Part shown: positions 26,267-35,501 of the stretch, in pieces
Numbering within the stretch: position 1 is the first letter of the stretch
Layout: every line of letters begins with the position of its first letter
NCBI RefSeq assembly: GCF_003326475.1
Contig: NZ_JPWA01000011.1
Coordinates: forward strand, 62,001 to 126,000
Origin: Thalassospira xianhensis MCCC 1A02616
Lineage (GTDB): Bacteria; Pseudomonadota; Alphaproteobacteria; Rhodospirillales; Thalassospiraceae
Length of the DNA stretch: 64,000 bases
Direction of reading: 5' to 3'
Program-made: the position numbers and the translations under genes
The notes under the pieces: generated by a model
What the model was told of the DNA's origin: nothing
Database searches by the model: none
Seen by the model: the letters and a program-made list of their open reading frames with translations, nothing else

Positions 26267-28579
26267 ATGAACGAAATATTTATTGGAAAAAAATCATCGG
26301 CCGCTGGTGGCTGGGGTGCGCTGAAAAGTTGCGGTAAGCAATTATTGCAAAGCGGCAGTCCCCTGACCGGTGCACGCACGATGCTTAAGGCCAATCAGCC
26401 TGACGGTTTTGATTGCCCGGGTTGTGCTTGGGGCGATCCCGAGCACGGGTCATCCTTTGAATTTTGCGAAAACGGCGTCAAAGCCGTTTCCTGGGAAGCG
26501 ACCGAAAAGCGGGCGACACCGGCATTCTTTGCCAAGCATACCGTAACCGAACTCCGCAAACTGAGCGATTACGAGCTGGAACTGAACGGCCGCATCACCC
26601 ATCCGATGCGCTATGACCGTCAAAGCGATACCTATCAGCCGGTCGCATGGGAAGATGCCTTTGCCGAGATTGGTGACATCCTCAAAGGATTGGATAGCCC
26701 CGATCAGGCCGAGTTTTATACATCAGGCCGTGCCAGTAACGAGGCAGCTTATCTCTATCAGCTCTTTGTGCGCATCTTTGGCACCAACAATTTCCCTGAT
26801 TGTTCAAACATGTGCCACGAAGCAAGCGGCGTTGGTTTGCGTCAGGCAATCGGCGTGGGCAAAGGTACGGTCCTTCTTGAGGATTTCGAAAAGGCCGATG
26901 CCATTTTCGTCCTTGGGCAGAATCCGGGTACCAATCATCCGCGCATGCTGGTCGATTTGCGCCGGGCGGCAATGCGTGGTGCAAAGATCGTGGTCTTTAA
27001 CCCGATCAGGGAACGCGGGCTTGAACGGTTTTCCGACCCGCAGGACAAACTTGAAATGCTGCATGGCGGTTCGACCGAAATCGCCAGCCACTATTTCCAA
27101 CCCTGCCTGGGTGGGGATATGGCCGCCGTCCGGGGTATGAGCAAAGCGATCTTTGCCGCTGATGACGAAGCCACCGCCAAGGGCGCGCCATCTGTGCTTG
27201 ATCACGCCTTCCTCAATGAGCATTGCGACGGACTGCGCGAATACCGGACCGCGGTCAATGCCACCAGCTGGTCGGAAATCGAAGACCAGTCGGGCCTGAG
27301 CCGACAGGAGATCGAGCAGGCGGCCGCTGTCTATCTGTCTTCTGAACGTGTCATTTGCACCTGGGCGATGGGTATTACCCAGCACCTTCATTCCGTGCCA
27401 ACCATTCGTGAAATTGCCAACTTCATGTTCCTGCGCGGCAATATCGGCAAACCGGGCGCTGGTTTGTGTCCGGTGCGCGGACATTCAAATGTGCAGGGCG
27501 ACCGCACGGTGGGCATCAATGAAAAACCATCCGACGCCTTCCTTGATGCTTTGGAAAAGGAATTCGGTTTCACGGCTCCGCGCAATCACGGTCACAATGT
27601 TCTGGCTGCCATCGGTGCGATGCTTGATGGCAGTGCCAAGGCCTTTATCGGGTTGGGCGGGAACTTTGCCCGTGCGACCCCTGATAGCGCCCTTGTCGAA
27701 AAGGCGATGAAAAGCCTTCGTCTCACCGTCAATATCGCGACCAAACCCAATCATTCGCATCTAATGCCCGGGGAAACGGCCTTTATCCTTCCCTGTCTGG
27801 GCCGGACCGAGATTGACCTTAATTCCCAAGGTCAGTCACAGGTGGTCAGTGTCGAAGATTCAATGAGCATGGTGCACGGATCGGCGGGTATTAACCACCC
27901 GGCATCGCCGCATCTTCTGTCCGAGGTTGCGATTGTCGCTGGCATTGCCGAGGCAACGGTTGGCAGCAGCGTGGTATCCTGGGCCAGCCTTGCCGATGAT
28001 TACGAACGCATCCGCAGCCATATCGAAGCAACCATTCCGGGCTTTGCCGATTACAACACGCGCCTTCGCAAGCCACGTGGTTTCCATCTGCGCAATGATG
28101 CCGCCCATCGGGAATGGAACACCCCAAGCGGCAAGGCAACATTTGCCAGTACCGCCCTGCCCCGTCAGACGGTCCACCAACAGGCCCGTCAGAACCAGAA
28201 GGCCGATGGCGGCAGATCGCAATTTGCCTTGCAGACATTCCGGTCACACGACCAGTACAATACGACCGTTTACGGCCTTGATGATCGCTATCGCGGGGTT
28301 TACGGCGAACGCAAGGTCATCTTTATCCATCCCGATGATCTGGCCATGCTGAATGCCCGGTCCGGCGACCGTGTTGACGTAATTTGCGAATATGATGACG
28401 GGATCGAACGGATCGCCAATGATTTCCGGTTTGTGTCCTATGACATTCCGCGCGGCAGTGTGGCGGGCTATTACCCGGAACTGAACGTTCTGGTGCCGCT
28501 TGGCAGTGCCGGTGATCAAAGTGACACACCGACATCCAAATCGATCATGGTGTCATTTCGCACGGAAAAATCCGCGTGA
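26267..28579 (+). CDS. YdeP/FdhF-like molybdopterin oxidoreductase
   Basis: A 770-residue member of the molybdopterin oxidoreductase group often annotated as formate dehydrogenase alpha subunit-like, for which E. coli YdeP (acid resistance) is a model. The N-terminus carries the short Cys box CPGCAW, fewer Cys than the usual four-Cys 4Fe-4S site of FdhF. The Mo cofactor domains include FYTSGRASNEAAYLYQLF, NMCHEASGVGLRQ, PGTNHPRML and MGITQHLHSVPTIREIANF, and the C-terminal domain ends with FRSHDQYNTTVYG and GDRVDV. No Shine-Dalgarno is seen at the ATG. It overlaps the next gene by GTGA. The natural substrate is unknown. Confidence 0.88.
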   Translation: MNEIFIGKKSSAAGGWGALKSCGKQLLQSGSPLTGARTMLKANQPDGFDCPGCAWGDPEHGSSFEFCENGVKAVSWEATEKRATPAFFAKHTVTELRKLSDYELELNGRITHPMRYDRQSDTYQPVAWEDAFAEIGDILKGLDSPDQAEFYTSGRASNEAAYLYQLFVRIFGTNNFPDCSNMCHEASGVGLRQAIGVGKGTVLLEDFEKADAIFVLGQNPGTNHPRMLVDLRRAAMRGAKIVVFNPIRERGLERFSDPQDKLEMLHGGSTEIASHYFQPCLGGDMAAVRGMSKAIFAADDEATAKGAPSVLDHAFLNEHCDGLREYRTAVNATSWSEIEDQSGLSRQEIEQAAAVYLSSERVICTWAMGITQHLHSVPTIREIANFMFLRGNIGKPGAGLCPVRGHSNVQGDRTVGINEKPSDAFLDALEKEFGFTAPRNHGHNVLAAIGAMLDGSAKAFIGLGGNFARATPDSALVEKAMKSLRLTVNIATKPNHSHLMPGETAFILPCLGRTEIDLNSQGQSQVVSVEDSMSMVHGSAGINHPASPHLLSEVAIVAGIAEATVGSSVVSWASLADDYERIRSHIEATIPGFADYNTRLRKPRGFHLRNDAAHREWNTPSGKATFASTALPRQTVHQQARQNQKADGGRSQFALQTFRSHDQYNTTVYGLDDRYRGVYGERKVIFIHPDDLAMLNARSGDRVDVICEYDDGIERIANDFRFVSYDIPRGSVAGYYPELNVLVPLGSAGDQSDTPTSKSIMVSFRTEKSA

Positions 28580-28887
28580 GTGCCCCACTCCAAAATCATG
28601 GGGAAAAAGATAACGCACCAGATGCAGCACATTTTCTGCATCTGGTCGAGCGCATCTTGGCCAGCAACCCGGAACTCAGTCCGGTTCAGGGGGCAATTCT
28701 GGTCGCCGCCCGACAGGATATCGCCCGTGACAGCAAAACATTCGCCCGATTGTTCGGGATGGCCCACGCAATCGTTCTGCGTGAACTAAATGCACTTATC
28801 CAGACAACCGGGCTTGTGACCCAGACAAAACGCGACACCCGCACATTGCGCACGCATTATCAGCCGACATCCTTATCCGACGTATAA
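28576..28887 (+). CDS. Small protein coupled to the YdeP-like oxidoreductase, unknown
   Basis: A 103-residue soluble protein translated from a GTG that overlaps the oxidoreductase stop (GTGA), so translation is coupled. It is mostly helical by eye, and the segment FARLFGMAHAIVLRELNALIQTTGLVTQTKRD looks like a helix-turn-helix followed by a recognition helix and wing, which would suit a small winged-helix protein or a chaperone. I do not recognise a family. It could be a private accessory or a regulator of the oxidoreductase. Confidence 0.7.
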   Translation: MSAPLQNHGEKDNAPDAAHFLHLVERILASNPELSPVQGAILVAARQDIARDSKTFARLFGMAHAIVLRELNALIQTTGLVTQTKRDTRTLRTHYQPTSLSDV

Positions 28888-28895
28888 GGTCGATC

Positions 28896-29156
28896 TTAAA
28901 AATCGATGCAGCGGCCCTTGTTTTCCCAATCGCCAAAACGGGTTGGCTCGGGGCCTTTGGGCCCCCCGATTTCGCGCGCCTTGGCAGCAGCTTCCTTGGC
29001 TGCCTTTGCTTCGGCCAGTGCATTGATCGCATCCTGTGACAGAACAGGTGCCATGTCTGCACCGGCAATGGCTTCGTTCTTTTCTTCCGAGGTTTTCGGT
29101 TCGGCCTTTTCTTTTGGCACCTCGTGAATGACGGTCTCGCGGAACTTTCCGGCCAT
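28896..29156 (-). CDS. SDHAF4-type succinate dehydrogenase assembly factor (DUF1674)
   Basis: An 86-residue protein whose C-terminal motif GGPKGPEPTRFGDWENKGRCIDF is diagnostic in the order of its blocks (PEPTRFGDWE, KGRCIDF) for the DUF1674/SDHAF4 family. In mitochondria SDHAF4 binds flavinylated SdhA and protects it before complex II assembly. The N-terminal part is an Ala/Lys/Glu-rich helix. It stands alone on the minus strand, ending nine bases from the small oxidoreductase partner. Function is inferred from eukaryotic work. Confidence 0.9.
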   Translation of the reverse strand: MAGKFRETVIHEVPKEKAEPKTSEEKNEAIAGADMAPVLSQDAINALAEAKAAKEAAAKAREIGGPKGPEPTRFGDWENKGRCIDF

Positions 29157-29405
29157 CCTTGTTCTCCGGTTGTCGGGGGCTGCCCGATTGAACTGTTATC
29201 CCAGAAATAGCCCGCCTGCACCGTCTGGGCAAGTTATAGGGCCGCAATATCTGGCAGGATTTCCAAAATCCATTCGATTTCAGCCGCTTGGGATTTCAAC
29301 GAGAAAATCCACCAGATATGCAGACAGCCATTTATCCGAAACTGGCTCTTTCCCCCCTGCACGAAAGCCGCTATTTCAGGCAGACGAGCAAACCAAGGAG
29401 AAACC

Positions 29406-31775
29406 ATGCGTCCAATTCCCCAGCGTATCGCCGAAGAGCTTTCGGTTAGACCCGAACAGGTCATTGCCACCATCGAGATGCTCAATGAAGGGTCAACCGT
29501 TCCATTCATCGCCCGTTACCGCAAAGAAAAAACCGGCGGTCTTGATGATACCCAACTTCGTACGCTGGAAGAACGCCTGCGCTATCTGACCGAGCTTGAA
29601 GAACGCCGTTCAAGCGTGCTTGAAAGCATCCGCGAACAGGAAAAACTGACGCCGGAACTGGAAAAGGCCATCAACGAGGCAGATACCAAAACCCGCCTTG
29701 AAGATTTGTACCTGCCCTATAAGAAAAAGCGCCGCACCAAGGCCCAGATCGCCCGTGAAGCCGGGCTGGAGCCGCTGGCGGATGATCTGTATGGCAATCC
29801 GAACTTTGATCCGGAAACCGAAGCCGCCAAATACGTCGATGCCGAAAAAGGTGTTGAAGACACCAAAGCCGCCCTTGATGGTGCCCGTCAAATCCTGATG
29901 GAACGCTTTGCCGAGGATGCCGATCTGGTGGCAAAGCTGCGCGACCTTTTGTGGAATGACGGCGAAATCAGCGCCAGCGTGATTGATGGCAAGCAGGCCG
30001 AAGGTGCCAAGTTTTCCGACTATTTCGAACATTCCGAAAAAATCAAAACCTGCCCGTCGCATCGCGCGCTGGCCCTGTTCAGGGGACGCAACGAAAACAT
30101 CCTGCAACTTAAACTGACCCTGGGGGCCGCCGATGAAGACCGCCCCCGCACCGAGCAGGGCCGGGCCGAGATCATGATTTCCGCCCATGTCGGTATTGCG
30201 GATCGTGGCCGCGCCGCCGACAAATGGCTGGTGGATACTGTTCGCTGGACCTGGCGGGTCAAATTGTCGCTATCCATCGAACTTGATTTATTCGGCACGC
30301 TGCGTGACAGCGCCGAAGAAGACGCGATCAAGGTCTTTGCCGATAACCTCAAAGACCTGTTGCTGGCAGCACCCGCCGGGCAGAAGGCCACCATGGGTCT
30401 TGATCCGGGGGTTCGTACCGGCGTCAAGGTTGCCGTGATTGATGCCACCGGCAAGATGGTTGATACCGCAACCGTTTACCCGTTCCAGCCACGCAACGAC
30501 GTCGAAGGCGCGCTTAATACGCTGGCGGCCCTAGCAGCGCGCCACAAGATCGAACTGATCGCCATTGGCAATGGCACCTATTCGCGTGAAACCGACGATC
30601 TTGCCGGTCAGTTGCTCAAACGCTTCCCGGCCCTTAAGGCAACCAAGGTCATCGTCAACGAGTCCGGCGCATCGATTTATTCCGCATCGCAATTTGCCGC
30701 AGAAGAATTCCCCGATCTGGATGTGTCGCTGCGTGGGGCGGTATCCATCGCCCGCCGCCTGCAGGACCCGTTGGCAGAACTGGTGAAGATCGAACCAAAA
30801 TCCATTGGTGTCGGTCAGTATCAGCACGATGTATCGGAAACCAAGCTTGCCAAATCGCTCGATGCCGTGGTCGAGGATTGCGTGAACGGTGTGGGTGTTG
30901 ACCTCAATACCGCGTCTATTCCGCTTCTGACCCGTGTTGCCGGACTTTCGGAAACACTGGCGCGTAATATCGTCGGTTATCGTGATATCAATGGGGCGTT
31001 CCGGTCACGTGCAGACCTTCGCAAGGTCGAACGCCTCGGCCCCAAAGCGTTCGAACAATGTGCCGGTTTCCTGCGCATTCGTGGCGGAGAAAACCCGCTG
31101 GATGCATCGGCTGTTCACCCGGAGGCCTATAAACTGGTGGAACGTATCAGCACCCGTTCCAACAAACCGCTGGCAGAGCTGATTGGCGACTCGCCCTTCA
31201 TCAAAACCCTGCGCCCGGATGACTATGCCGATGATGTGTTCGGGGTTCCGACCATCCGCGACATTCTGGCCGAGCTTGATAAGCCCGGCCGCGATCCGCG
31301 CCCGGAATTCAAAACTGCGAAATTCACCGACGGCGTGAACGAGATCAAGGACCTCAAGACCGGTATGAAGCTTGAGGGTACGGTCACCAACGTCACCAAT
31401 TTCGGAGCATTTGTCGATATTGGCGTGCATCAGGATGGTCTGGTTCATATTTCGCAACTGGCGGACAAATTCGTTTCCGACCCGCGGGAAGTCGTCAAGG
31501 CAGGCCAGATCGTGTCGGTTACCGTCATGGAAGTCGATGCACCGCGCAAACGTATCGGTCTGTCGATGAAATCCGCACCGGACTACGAAGGTACCCGTGA
31601 AAAGCGTACCGAGTCCCGTGGCAACCACAGCAGTCACGCCCATCAGGCACGCGGAAACACCGGGCGAAATAACCCGCCGCGCGGCGGGAATCATCAAGGC
31701 AGTCAGGGCAATGCCGGAAATGACGGCGGCGCGATGGCCGCTGCCCTAAAGGCCGCAATGGAACGCCGAAAGTAG
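29406..31775 (+). CDS. tex: Tex-family RNA-binding transcription accessory protein
   Basis: A 789-residue nucleic-acid-binding protein with the full Tex order: N-terminal helical domain, YqgF-like RNase H fold (about 330-460, [17 protein letters not shown]), helix-hairpin-helix region ([13 protein letters not shown], then [18 protein letters not shown]) and an S1 domain (about 653-725, [20 protein letters not shown]). The C-terminus adds an unstructured tail rich in Gly, Asn and His, which may add RNA contacts. AAGGAG precedes the ATG. A strong terminator follows. Confidence 0.96.
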   Translation: MRPIPQRIAEELSVRPEQVIATIEMLNEGSTVPFIARYRKEKTGGLDDTQLRTLEERLRYLTELEERRSSVLESIREQEKLTPELEKAINEADTKTRLEDLYLPYKKKRRTKAQIAREAGLEPLADDLYGNPNFDPETEAAKYVDAEKGVEDTKAALDGARQILMERFAEDADLVAKLRDLLWNDGEISASVIDGKQAEGAKFSDYFEHSEKIKTCPSHRALALFRGRNENILQLKLTLGAADEDRPRTEQGRAEIMISAHVGIADRGRAADKWLVDTVRWTWRVKLSLSIELDLFGTLRDSAEEDAIKVFADNLKDLLLAAPAGQKATMGLDPGVRTGVKVAVIDATGKMVDTATVYPFQPRNDVEGALNTLAALAARHKIELIAIGNGTYSRETDDLAGQLLKRFPALKATKVIVNESGASIYSASQFAAEEFPDLDVSLRGAVSIARRLQDPLAELVKIEPKSIGVGQYQHDVSETKLAKSLDAVVEDCVNGVGVDLNTASIPLLTRVAGLSETLARNIVGYRDINGAFRSRADLRKVERLGPKAFEQCAGFLRIRGGENPLDASAVHPEAYKLVERISTRSNKPLAELIGDSPFIKTLRPDDYADDVFGVPTIRDILAELDKPGRDPRPEFKTAKFTDGVNEIKDLKTGMKLEGTVTNVTNFGAFVDIGVHQDGLVHISQLADKFVSDPREVVKAGQIVSVTVMEVDAPRKRIGLSMKSAPDYEGTREKRTESRGNHSSHAHQARGNTGRNNPPRGGNHQGSQGNAGNDGGAMAAALKAAMERRK

Positions 31776-31812
31776 CGATTTCATAAAAATTTCGCGCCTA
31801 TTCTGATTGTAG

Positions 31813-31847
31813 AAAGCCCCCTAACCTTTTGTTCAGGGGGCTTTTTA
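31813..31847 (+). terminator. Terminator after tex
   Basis: Stem AAAGCCCCCT / AGGGGGCTTT with a 12-base loop and a T-run at the 3' side. Confidence 0.85.
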
Positions 31848-31962
31848 CGTGTGACAGATGGAAAATCGAAACATTCGGCACGGAAATGCCGCATTTGCGC
31901 CCCCATTTTCCCGTCTTCACCGCGCATCTTTGCTTCACCAAAAAGAAGCGCGAGGAAACAAC

Positions 31963-32268
31963 ATGTTTAGATCTTTGCGCAGCAAGCCGGTTGTAATCGC
32001 CCTCGTCGGAGTTTTGACAGTGACGACAGCCGCACTGGCTGCAATCCGTGTCGCACCGAAAGCGACCACCGACAGTGTCACCATCCATGCTGATCAGGCA
32101 AAAGGCGAAGTCATCCTGTCCTTTCAGGACGGATCGATTGCGCTGAACAAAGATTGCGGCTCTTTCCCGTGCCGTATCGATATTTCCCGCCTGCAAAAAG
32201 GGGAATACGACGTGATGATCCGCAATGGCACCGATATTCAGAACATGGTCAGCCTTTATAAGGAATAG
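31963..32268 (+). CDS. Small exported protein, unknown function
   Basis: A 101-residue protein with an N-terminal signal or anchor helix (VVIALVGVLTVTTAALAA, about 9-26). The remaining region is a small beta-rich domain with two Cys in CGSFPC that could form a disulfide in the periplasm. The ATG at 31963 has GAGGAA six bases upstream; the frame is open earlier but has no ribosome binding site. No family recognised. It is flanked by the tex terminator and a long gap, so it is probably monocistronic. Confidence 0.65.
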   Translation: MFRSLRSKPVVIALVGVLTVTTAALAAIRVAPKATTDSVTIHADQAKGEVILSFQDGSIALNKDCGSFPCRIDISRLQKGEYDVMIRNGTDIQNMVSLYKE

Positions 32269-32651
32269 CAGGCTGACCGGTTATCCGGCTCGGGGTACAT
32301 GACGCCCGATAGCAGAAGCCTGTCGGGCAGACATTCGCAGAATTCAAAATATTTTCGCATCCATGGAACGATGCGCGCCTCAGCTTGTTTAAAGGGTATG
32401 GAATATCGCAAAGCCATCCAAGGCATTGCGCGCTGCTTCCTTTGACCTAGATAAAGGCCGAGGATTAAGACCACGAGGTTTTCCATCATGCCCGTTTCCG
32501 AACCCGCCAAAAGACAGTGATCATCCATAGCAACAAGTTTTCCAACAGGTTGCATGGGATTTTCACTTTTACGGCAGGTGGTAATGGGGATATGTTGCAT
32601 CAGCCCTGTGCTGACCGCACAAACCAATAACGAAAGTCGAGGATCTGTATC
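32269..32651. other. Long upstream region of sodB, no clear gene
   Basis: A gap of 383 bp before sodB. A minus-strand open frame covers it (32256 to about 32600 and on through sodB antisense) and has some protein-like stretches, but its codon use differs from neighbouring genes and no ribosome binding site supports it. I expect the sodB promoter and leader here but cannot place them with confidence. Confidence 0.4.
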
Positions 32652-33257
32652 ATGGCTCTTGAACTCCCTGCACTCCCCTATGCCTATGACGCGCTTGCAC
32701 CGGTCATGTCGGCTGAAACCCTTGAGTTTCACCATGACAAACACCACAACGCCTATGTTGTGAACGGCAACAAGCTGCTCGAAGGTTCCGGCCTTGAAGG
32801 CAAGTCGCTCGAAGAAATCGTTGTTGCATCCTATGGTGATGCATCCAAAGCCGGCCTGTTCAACAACGCTGCCCAGCACTGGAACCATATCGAGTTCTGG
32901 CAGATGATGAAGAAAAACGGCGGCGGCAACATTCCGGGCGAACTGGAAAAGAAAATCGTTGAAGATTTCGGCTCCGTCGATGCCTTCAAGGAAGCCTTCA
33001 TTCAGGCTGGCGTCACCCAGTTCGGTTCGGGCTGGTGCTGGCTGGCACTCGATAAATCCGGCAAACTGGTCGTGACCAAGACCCCGAACGCGGAAAACCC
33101 GCTGGTTCACGGTCAGACCCCGCTGCTCGGTTGCGATGTCTGGGAACACTCCTACTACATCGATTACCGCAACGCGCGCCCGGACTATGTCAAAGCGTTC
33201 ATCAACGATCTGGTGAACTGGGAATATGTTGCAGAACGTTTCTCCAAAGCTGGCTAA
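32652..33257 (+). CDS. sodB: Superoxide dismutase, iron type
   Basis: Dismutates superoxide in the cytoplasm. The 201 residues contain all four metal ligands: His27 in FHHDKHHNAY, His79 in AAQHWNHIEFW, and the Asp and His in DVWEHSYYIDY. Gln in NAAQHWNH and the GSGWCWL segment favour iron over manganese. GAGGA lies nine bases before the ATG. It is transcribed alone and ends at a shared terminator. Confidence 0.96.
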   Translation: MALELPALPYAYDALAPVMSAETLEFHHDKHHNAYVVNGNKLLEGSGLEGKSLEEIVVASYGDASKAGLFNNAAQHWNHIEFWQMMKKNGGGNIPGELEKKIVEDFGSVDAFKEAFIQAGVTQFGSGWCWLALDKSGKLVVTKTPNAENPLVHGQTPLLGCDVWEHSYYIDYRNARPDYVKAFINDLVNWEYVAERFSKAG

Positions 33258-33283
33258 TCAAGACCGGCTTTGACCATGAATTA

Positions 33284-33315
33284 AAGAAAGCGGCTCCTTC
33301 GGGGCCGCTTTCTTG
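33284..33315. terminator. Terminator shared by sodB and the toxin gene
   Basis: Stem AAGAAAGCGGC / GCCGCTTTCTT between convergent genes, with T-rich and A-rich flanks. Confidence 0.8.
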
Positions 33316-33316
33316 T

Positions 33317-33601
33317 TCAGAACTCATCGGGCCATCGCCGCGCAGTATGCAAGACAGCGATTATCGTGATCGTATTTCCATCCAGACCATAAGCAACAAG
33401 GTAAGGCGTACCATTGACGATCATTTCGCGTGTTTGCTCCACACGCCCGACACGACCTATGAACGGATGGGTAACGAGTTGCGACACTGACCCTGATATC
33501 AATTGATAGGTTTTGCGAGCCGCCGTCGGATTACGTTCGTCAATGTAATCAAGAATGTCACGCAGATCATCGACAGCCCGACTATCCCATTGAATACGCA
33601 T
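33317..33601 (-). CDS. ParE/RelE-superfamily toxin
   Basis: A 94-residue type II toxin. The family pattern is clear: WDSRAVDDLRDILDYIDERNPTAAR at the N-terminus, then LVTHPFIGRVGRVEQTREMIV and the C-terminal ITIIAVLHTARRWPDEF, which is the ParE-like ending. ParE proteins usually poison gyrase and RelE proteins cut mRNA at the ribosome; the sequence favours ParE but does not prove it. It follows its antitoxin by five bases. All core residues look intact, so the module is probably functional. Confidence 0.88.
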   Translation of the reverse strand: MRIQWDSRAVDDLRDILDYIDERNPTAARKTYQLISGSVSQLVTHPFIGRVGRVEQTREMIVNGTPYLVAYGLDGNTITIIAVLHTARRWPDEF

Positions 33602-33606
33602 CCGGA

Positions 33607-33855
33607 TTATTTTTCAGCGAAGCGTTGTTCAAACCCGGCAAGCACATCGTCATGCCCGATCAGTTTCGCACGGCCTTCGGCAATACTGCGTGCACGATCT
33701 GCAATCAGGTTGATCTGCCATTCCTGATGATCGGCATATTGCCGAAGAGCGTCATTGATGATGCTTGAACGCGTCTGGTCGAACGCATTGGCAAGCTTAT
33801 CGAGCCGTTTTCGCAAATCGGCATCAACACGCACTGCCATTGTATCTTTGCTCAT
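33607..33855 (-). CDS. Ribbon-helix-helix antitoxin
   Basis: An 82-residue antitoxin. The N-terminus MAVRVDADLRKRLDKLANAFDQTRSSIINDALRQY is a ribbon-helix-helix DNA-binding fold (strand, helix, turn, helix), and the C-terminal part is an extended toxin-binding arm. AAGG precedes the ATG at 33855. Direct repeats immediately upstream look like its operator. It is expected to neutralise the toxin and repress the pair. Confidence 0.88.
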   Translation of the reverse strand: MSKDTMAVRVDADLRKRLDKLANAFDQTRSSIINDALRQYADHQEWQINLIADRARSIAEGRAKLIGHDDVLAGFEQRFAEK

Positions 33856-33870
33856 GATCGGCCTTTTGAT

Positions 33871-33899
33871 TGCGACGTATTACAACGTATTATATCGCA
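33871..33899 (-). promoter_or_regulatory. Operator and promoter of the toxin-antitoxin pair
   Basis: Two direct repeats, ACGTATTACA and ACGTATTATA, ten bp apart (33875-33894), inside outer arms TGCGA / TCGCA. One-turn spacing suits cooperative ribbon-helix-helix dimers. On the minus strand the repeats contain a perfect TATAAT, 17 bp from TTTTTA, so bound antitoxin would cover the -10 box. Confidence 0.6.
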
Positions 33900-33914
33900 T
33901 TCAGGGGTAAATAA

Positions 33915-33942
33915 AAACCCCGCCGGCGAACCGACGGGGTTT
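33915..33942 (-). terminator. Terminator of the lysine catabolic operon
   Basis: Stem AAACCCCGTCGG / CCGGCGGGGTTT (one mismatch) followed on the minus strand by TTTTTATTT. It ends the operon that finishes with the aldehyde dehydrogenase. Its T-run also supplies the -35-like hexamer of the toxin-antitoxin promoter. Confidence 0.8.
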
Positions 33943-33967
33943 GATATCAAGCTGATTGAGCGCCGGA

Positions 33968-35467
33968 TCAGATATCGAATTTAATCCCCTGCGCCAGCGG
34001 CAATTCGCGGGAATAGTTGATCGTGTTGGTCGCACGGCGCATATAGCCTTTCCATGCGTCCGAACCCGATTCACGTCCGCCACCGGTTTCTTTTTCGCCG
34101 CCAAACGCGCCGCCGATTTCCGCACCGGACGGACCGATATTGACGTTGGCAATACCGCAATCCGAACCAACAGCCGACAGGAACAATTCGGTTTCCCGCA
34201 GATCGGTCGAGAAGATGCAGGATGACAGCCCCTGTGGCACGCCGTTCTGAAGCGCAATGGCTTCTTCAAGCGTTTCATAGGTCATGACATACAGGATCGG
34301 CGCAAAGGTCTCGTTGCGCACGGTTTCGGTCTGGGACGGCATTTCAACAACCGCCGGGGTGACGTAATAGGCGTTCGGATACTGATCGGCCAGTGTACGT
34401 TCACCGCCATGCACTTTCCCGCCATCCTTTTTCGCATTGGCAAGGGCAGTCTGCATGTTGTTGAAGCTGTCCTCGTCAATCAGCGGACCGACAAGCGTAC
34501 CATCGGCAAGCGGGTCGCCAATCTTGACCGACTTGTAGGCAGCAACGATTTTCGGCAGCAATTCGTCTTTGACGTCTTTATGGACAATCACGCGACGCAA
34601 GGATGTGCAACGCTGGCCACAGGTCCCAACCGCCGAGAAGACCACCGCACGCACGGTCATATCAAGGTCGGCAGACGGGGTAACGATCATCGCGTTGTTG
34701 CCACCCAGTTCCAGGATGGTACGGCCAAAACGTTCCGCTACACGCGGGGCAACTTCGCGGCCCATGCGGGTCGAACCCGTTGCCGAAACAAGTGCCACAT
34801 CATGGCTGTCGGTAAGGGCTTCGCCAATACGGCGATCACCGATAACGACATGATGCAGGCCTTCTGGCGCATCGCCAAATTTCGCCAATGCCTTTTCAAA
34901 GATTTTCTGGCAGGCAAGTGCGGTCAGCGGGGTTTTTTCCGACGGTTTCCAGATCACCGAGTTTCCGCAGACCAGTGCAAGGGCAGTGTTCCATGACCAG
35001 ACGGCAACCGGGAAGTTAAACGCGGAAATGACGCCAACAACACCCAGCGGATGCCAGTTTTCCATCATCTTATGGCCCGGACGTTCGGACGCGATGGTCA
35101 GACCGTAAAGCTGACGCGACAGGCCTACGGCGAAATCGCAGATATCGATCATTTCCTGAACTTCGCCAAGACCTTCCTGATAGATCTTGCCGCATTCAAG
35201 CGATACCAGACGACCCAACGGTTCCTTGGCCGCGCGCAGTTCTTCACCCAGAAGACGGGCCAGTTCACCGCGGCGCGGACCGGGCACCTGACGCCACTGG
35301 GCAAATGCCTTTTTCGAACGCGCAATGATGTCGTTCATTTCCGACGGGTCGGTCTCGGCAACAGCCGCAATTTCAGAACCGTCAACCGGGGTCTGAACCT
35401 TAAGCGTACCATTGGAAATCTCGGCCTCGGACAGGCCCAGTTCGGTCAGAATGTTTTTGAAACTCAC
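33968..35467 (-). CDS. amaB: ALDH7-type aldehyde dehydrogenase, probable piperideine-6-carboxylate dehydrogenase
   Basis: Probably oxidises L-2-aminoadipate 6-semialdehyde (in equilibrium with piperideine-6-carboxylate) to 2-aminoadipate with NAD. The 499-residue protein belongs to the ALDH7 (antiquitin) branch, with catalytic Cys287 in GQRCTS, general base Glu253 in LELGGN and the family C-terminus GGGRESGSDAWKGYMRR. The start is a GTG at 35467, preceded by AAGGGAG at seven bases; the frame runs 36 codons further but into the neighbouring gene. It is the last gene of the cluster. The substrate is inferred from ALDH7 and from the neighbours. Confidence 0.85.
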   Translation of the reverse strand: MSFKNILTELGLSEAEISNGTLKVQTPVDGSEIAAVAETDPSEMNDIIARSKKAFAQWRQVPGPRRGELARLLGEELRAAKEPLGRLVSLECGKIYQEGLGEVQEMIDICDFAVGLSRQLYGLTIASERPGHKMMENWHPLGVVGVISAFNFPVAVWSWNTALALVCGNSVIWKPSEKTPLTALACQKIFEKALAKFGDAPEGLHHVVIGDRRIGEALTDSHDVALVSATGSTRMGREVAPRVAERFGRTILELGGNNAMIVTPSADLDMTVRAVVFSAVGTCGQRCTSLRRVIVHKDVKDELLPKIVAAYKSVKIGDPLADGTLVGPLIDEDSFNNMQTALANAKKDGGKVHGGERTLADQYPNAYYVTPAVVEMPSQTETVRNETFAPILYVMTYETLEEAIALQNGVPQGLSSCIFSTDLRETELFLSAVGSDCGIANVNIGPSGAEIGGAFGGEKETGGGRESGSDAWKGYMRRATNTINYSRELPLAQGIKFDI

Positions 35468-35501
35468 GGTTAAGCTCCCTTCTTTTTGAATTTTACGGCG
35501 A

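Noticed and set aside
32256-33149. 297-codon minus-strand frame that covers the sodB gap
   Set aside because: More than half is antisense to sodB. The part in the gap has a few protein-like stretches, but codon use is atypical and no start signal supports a separate gene.
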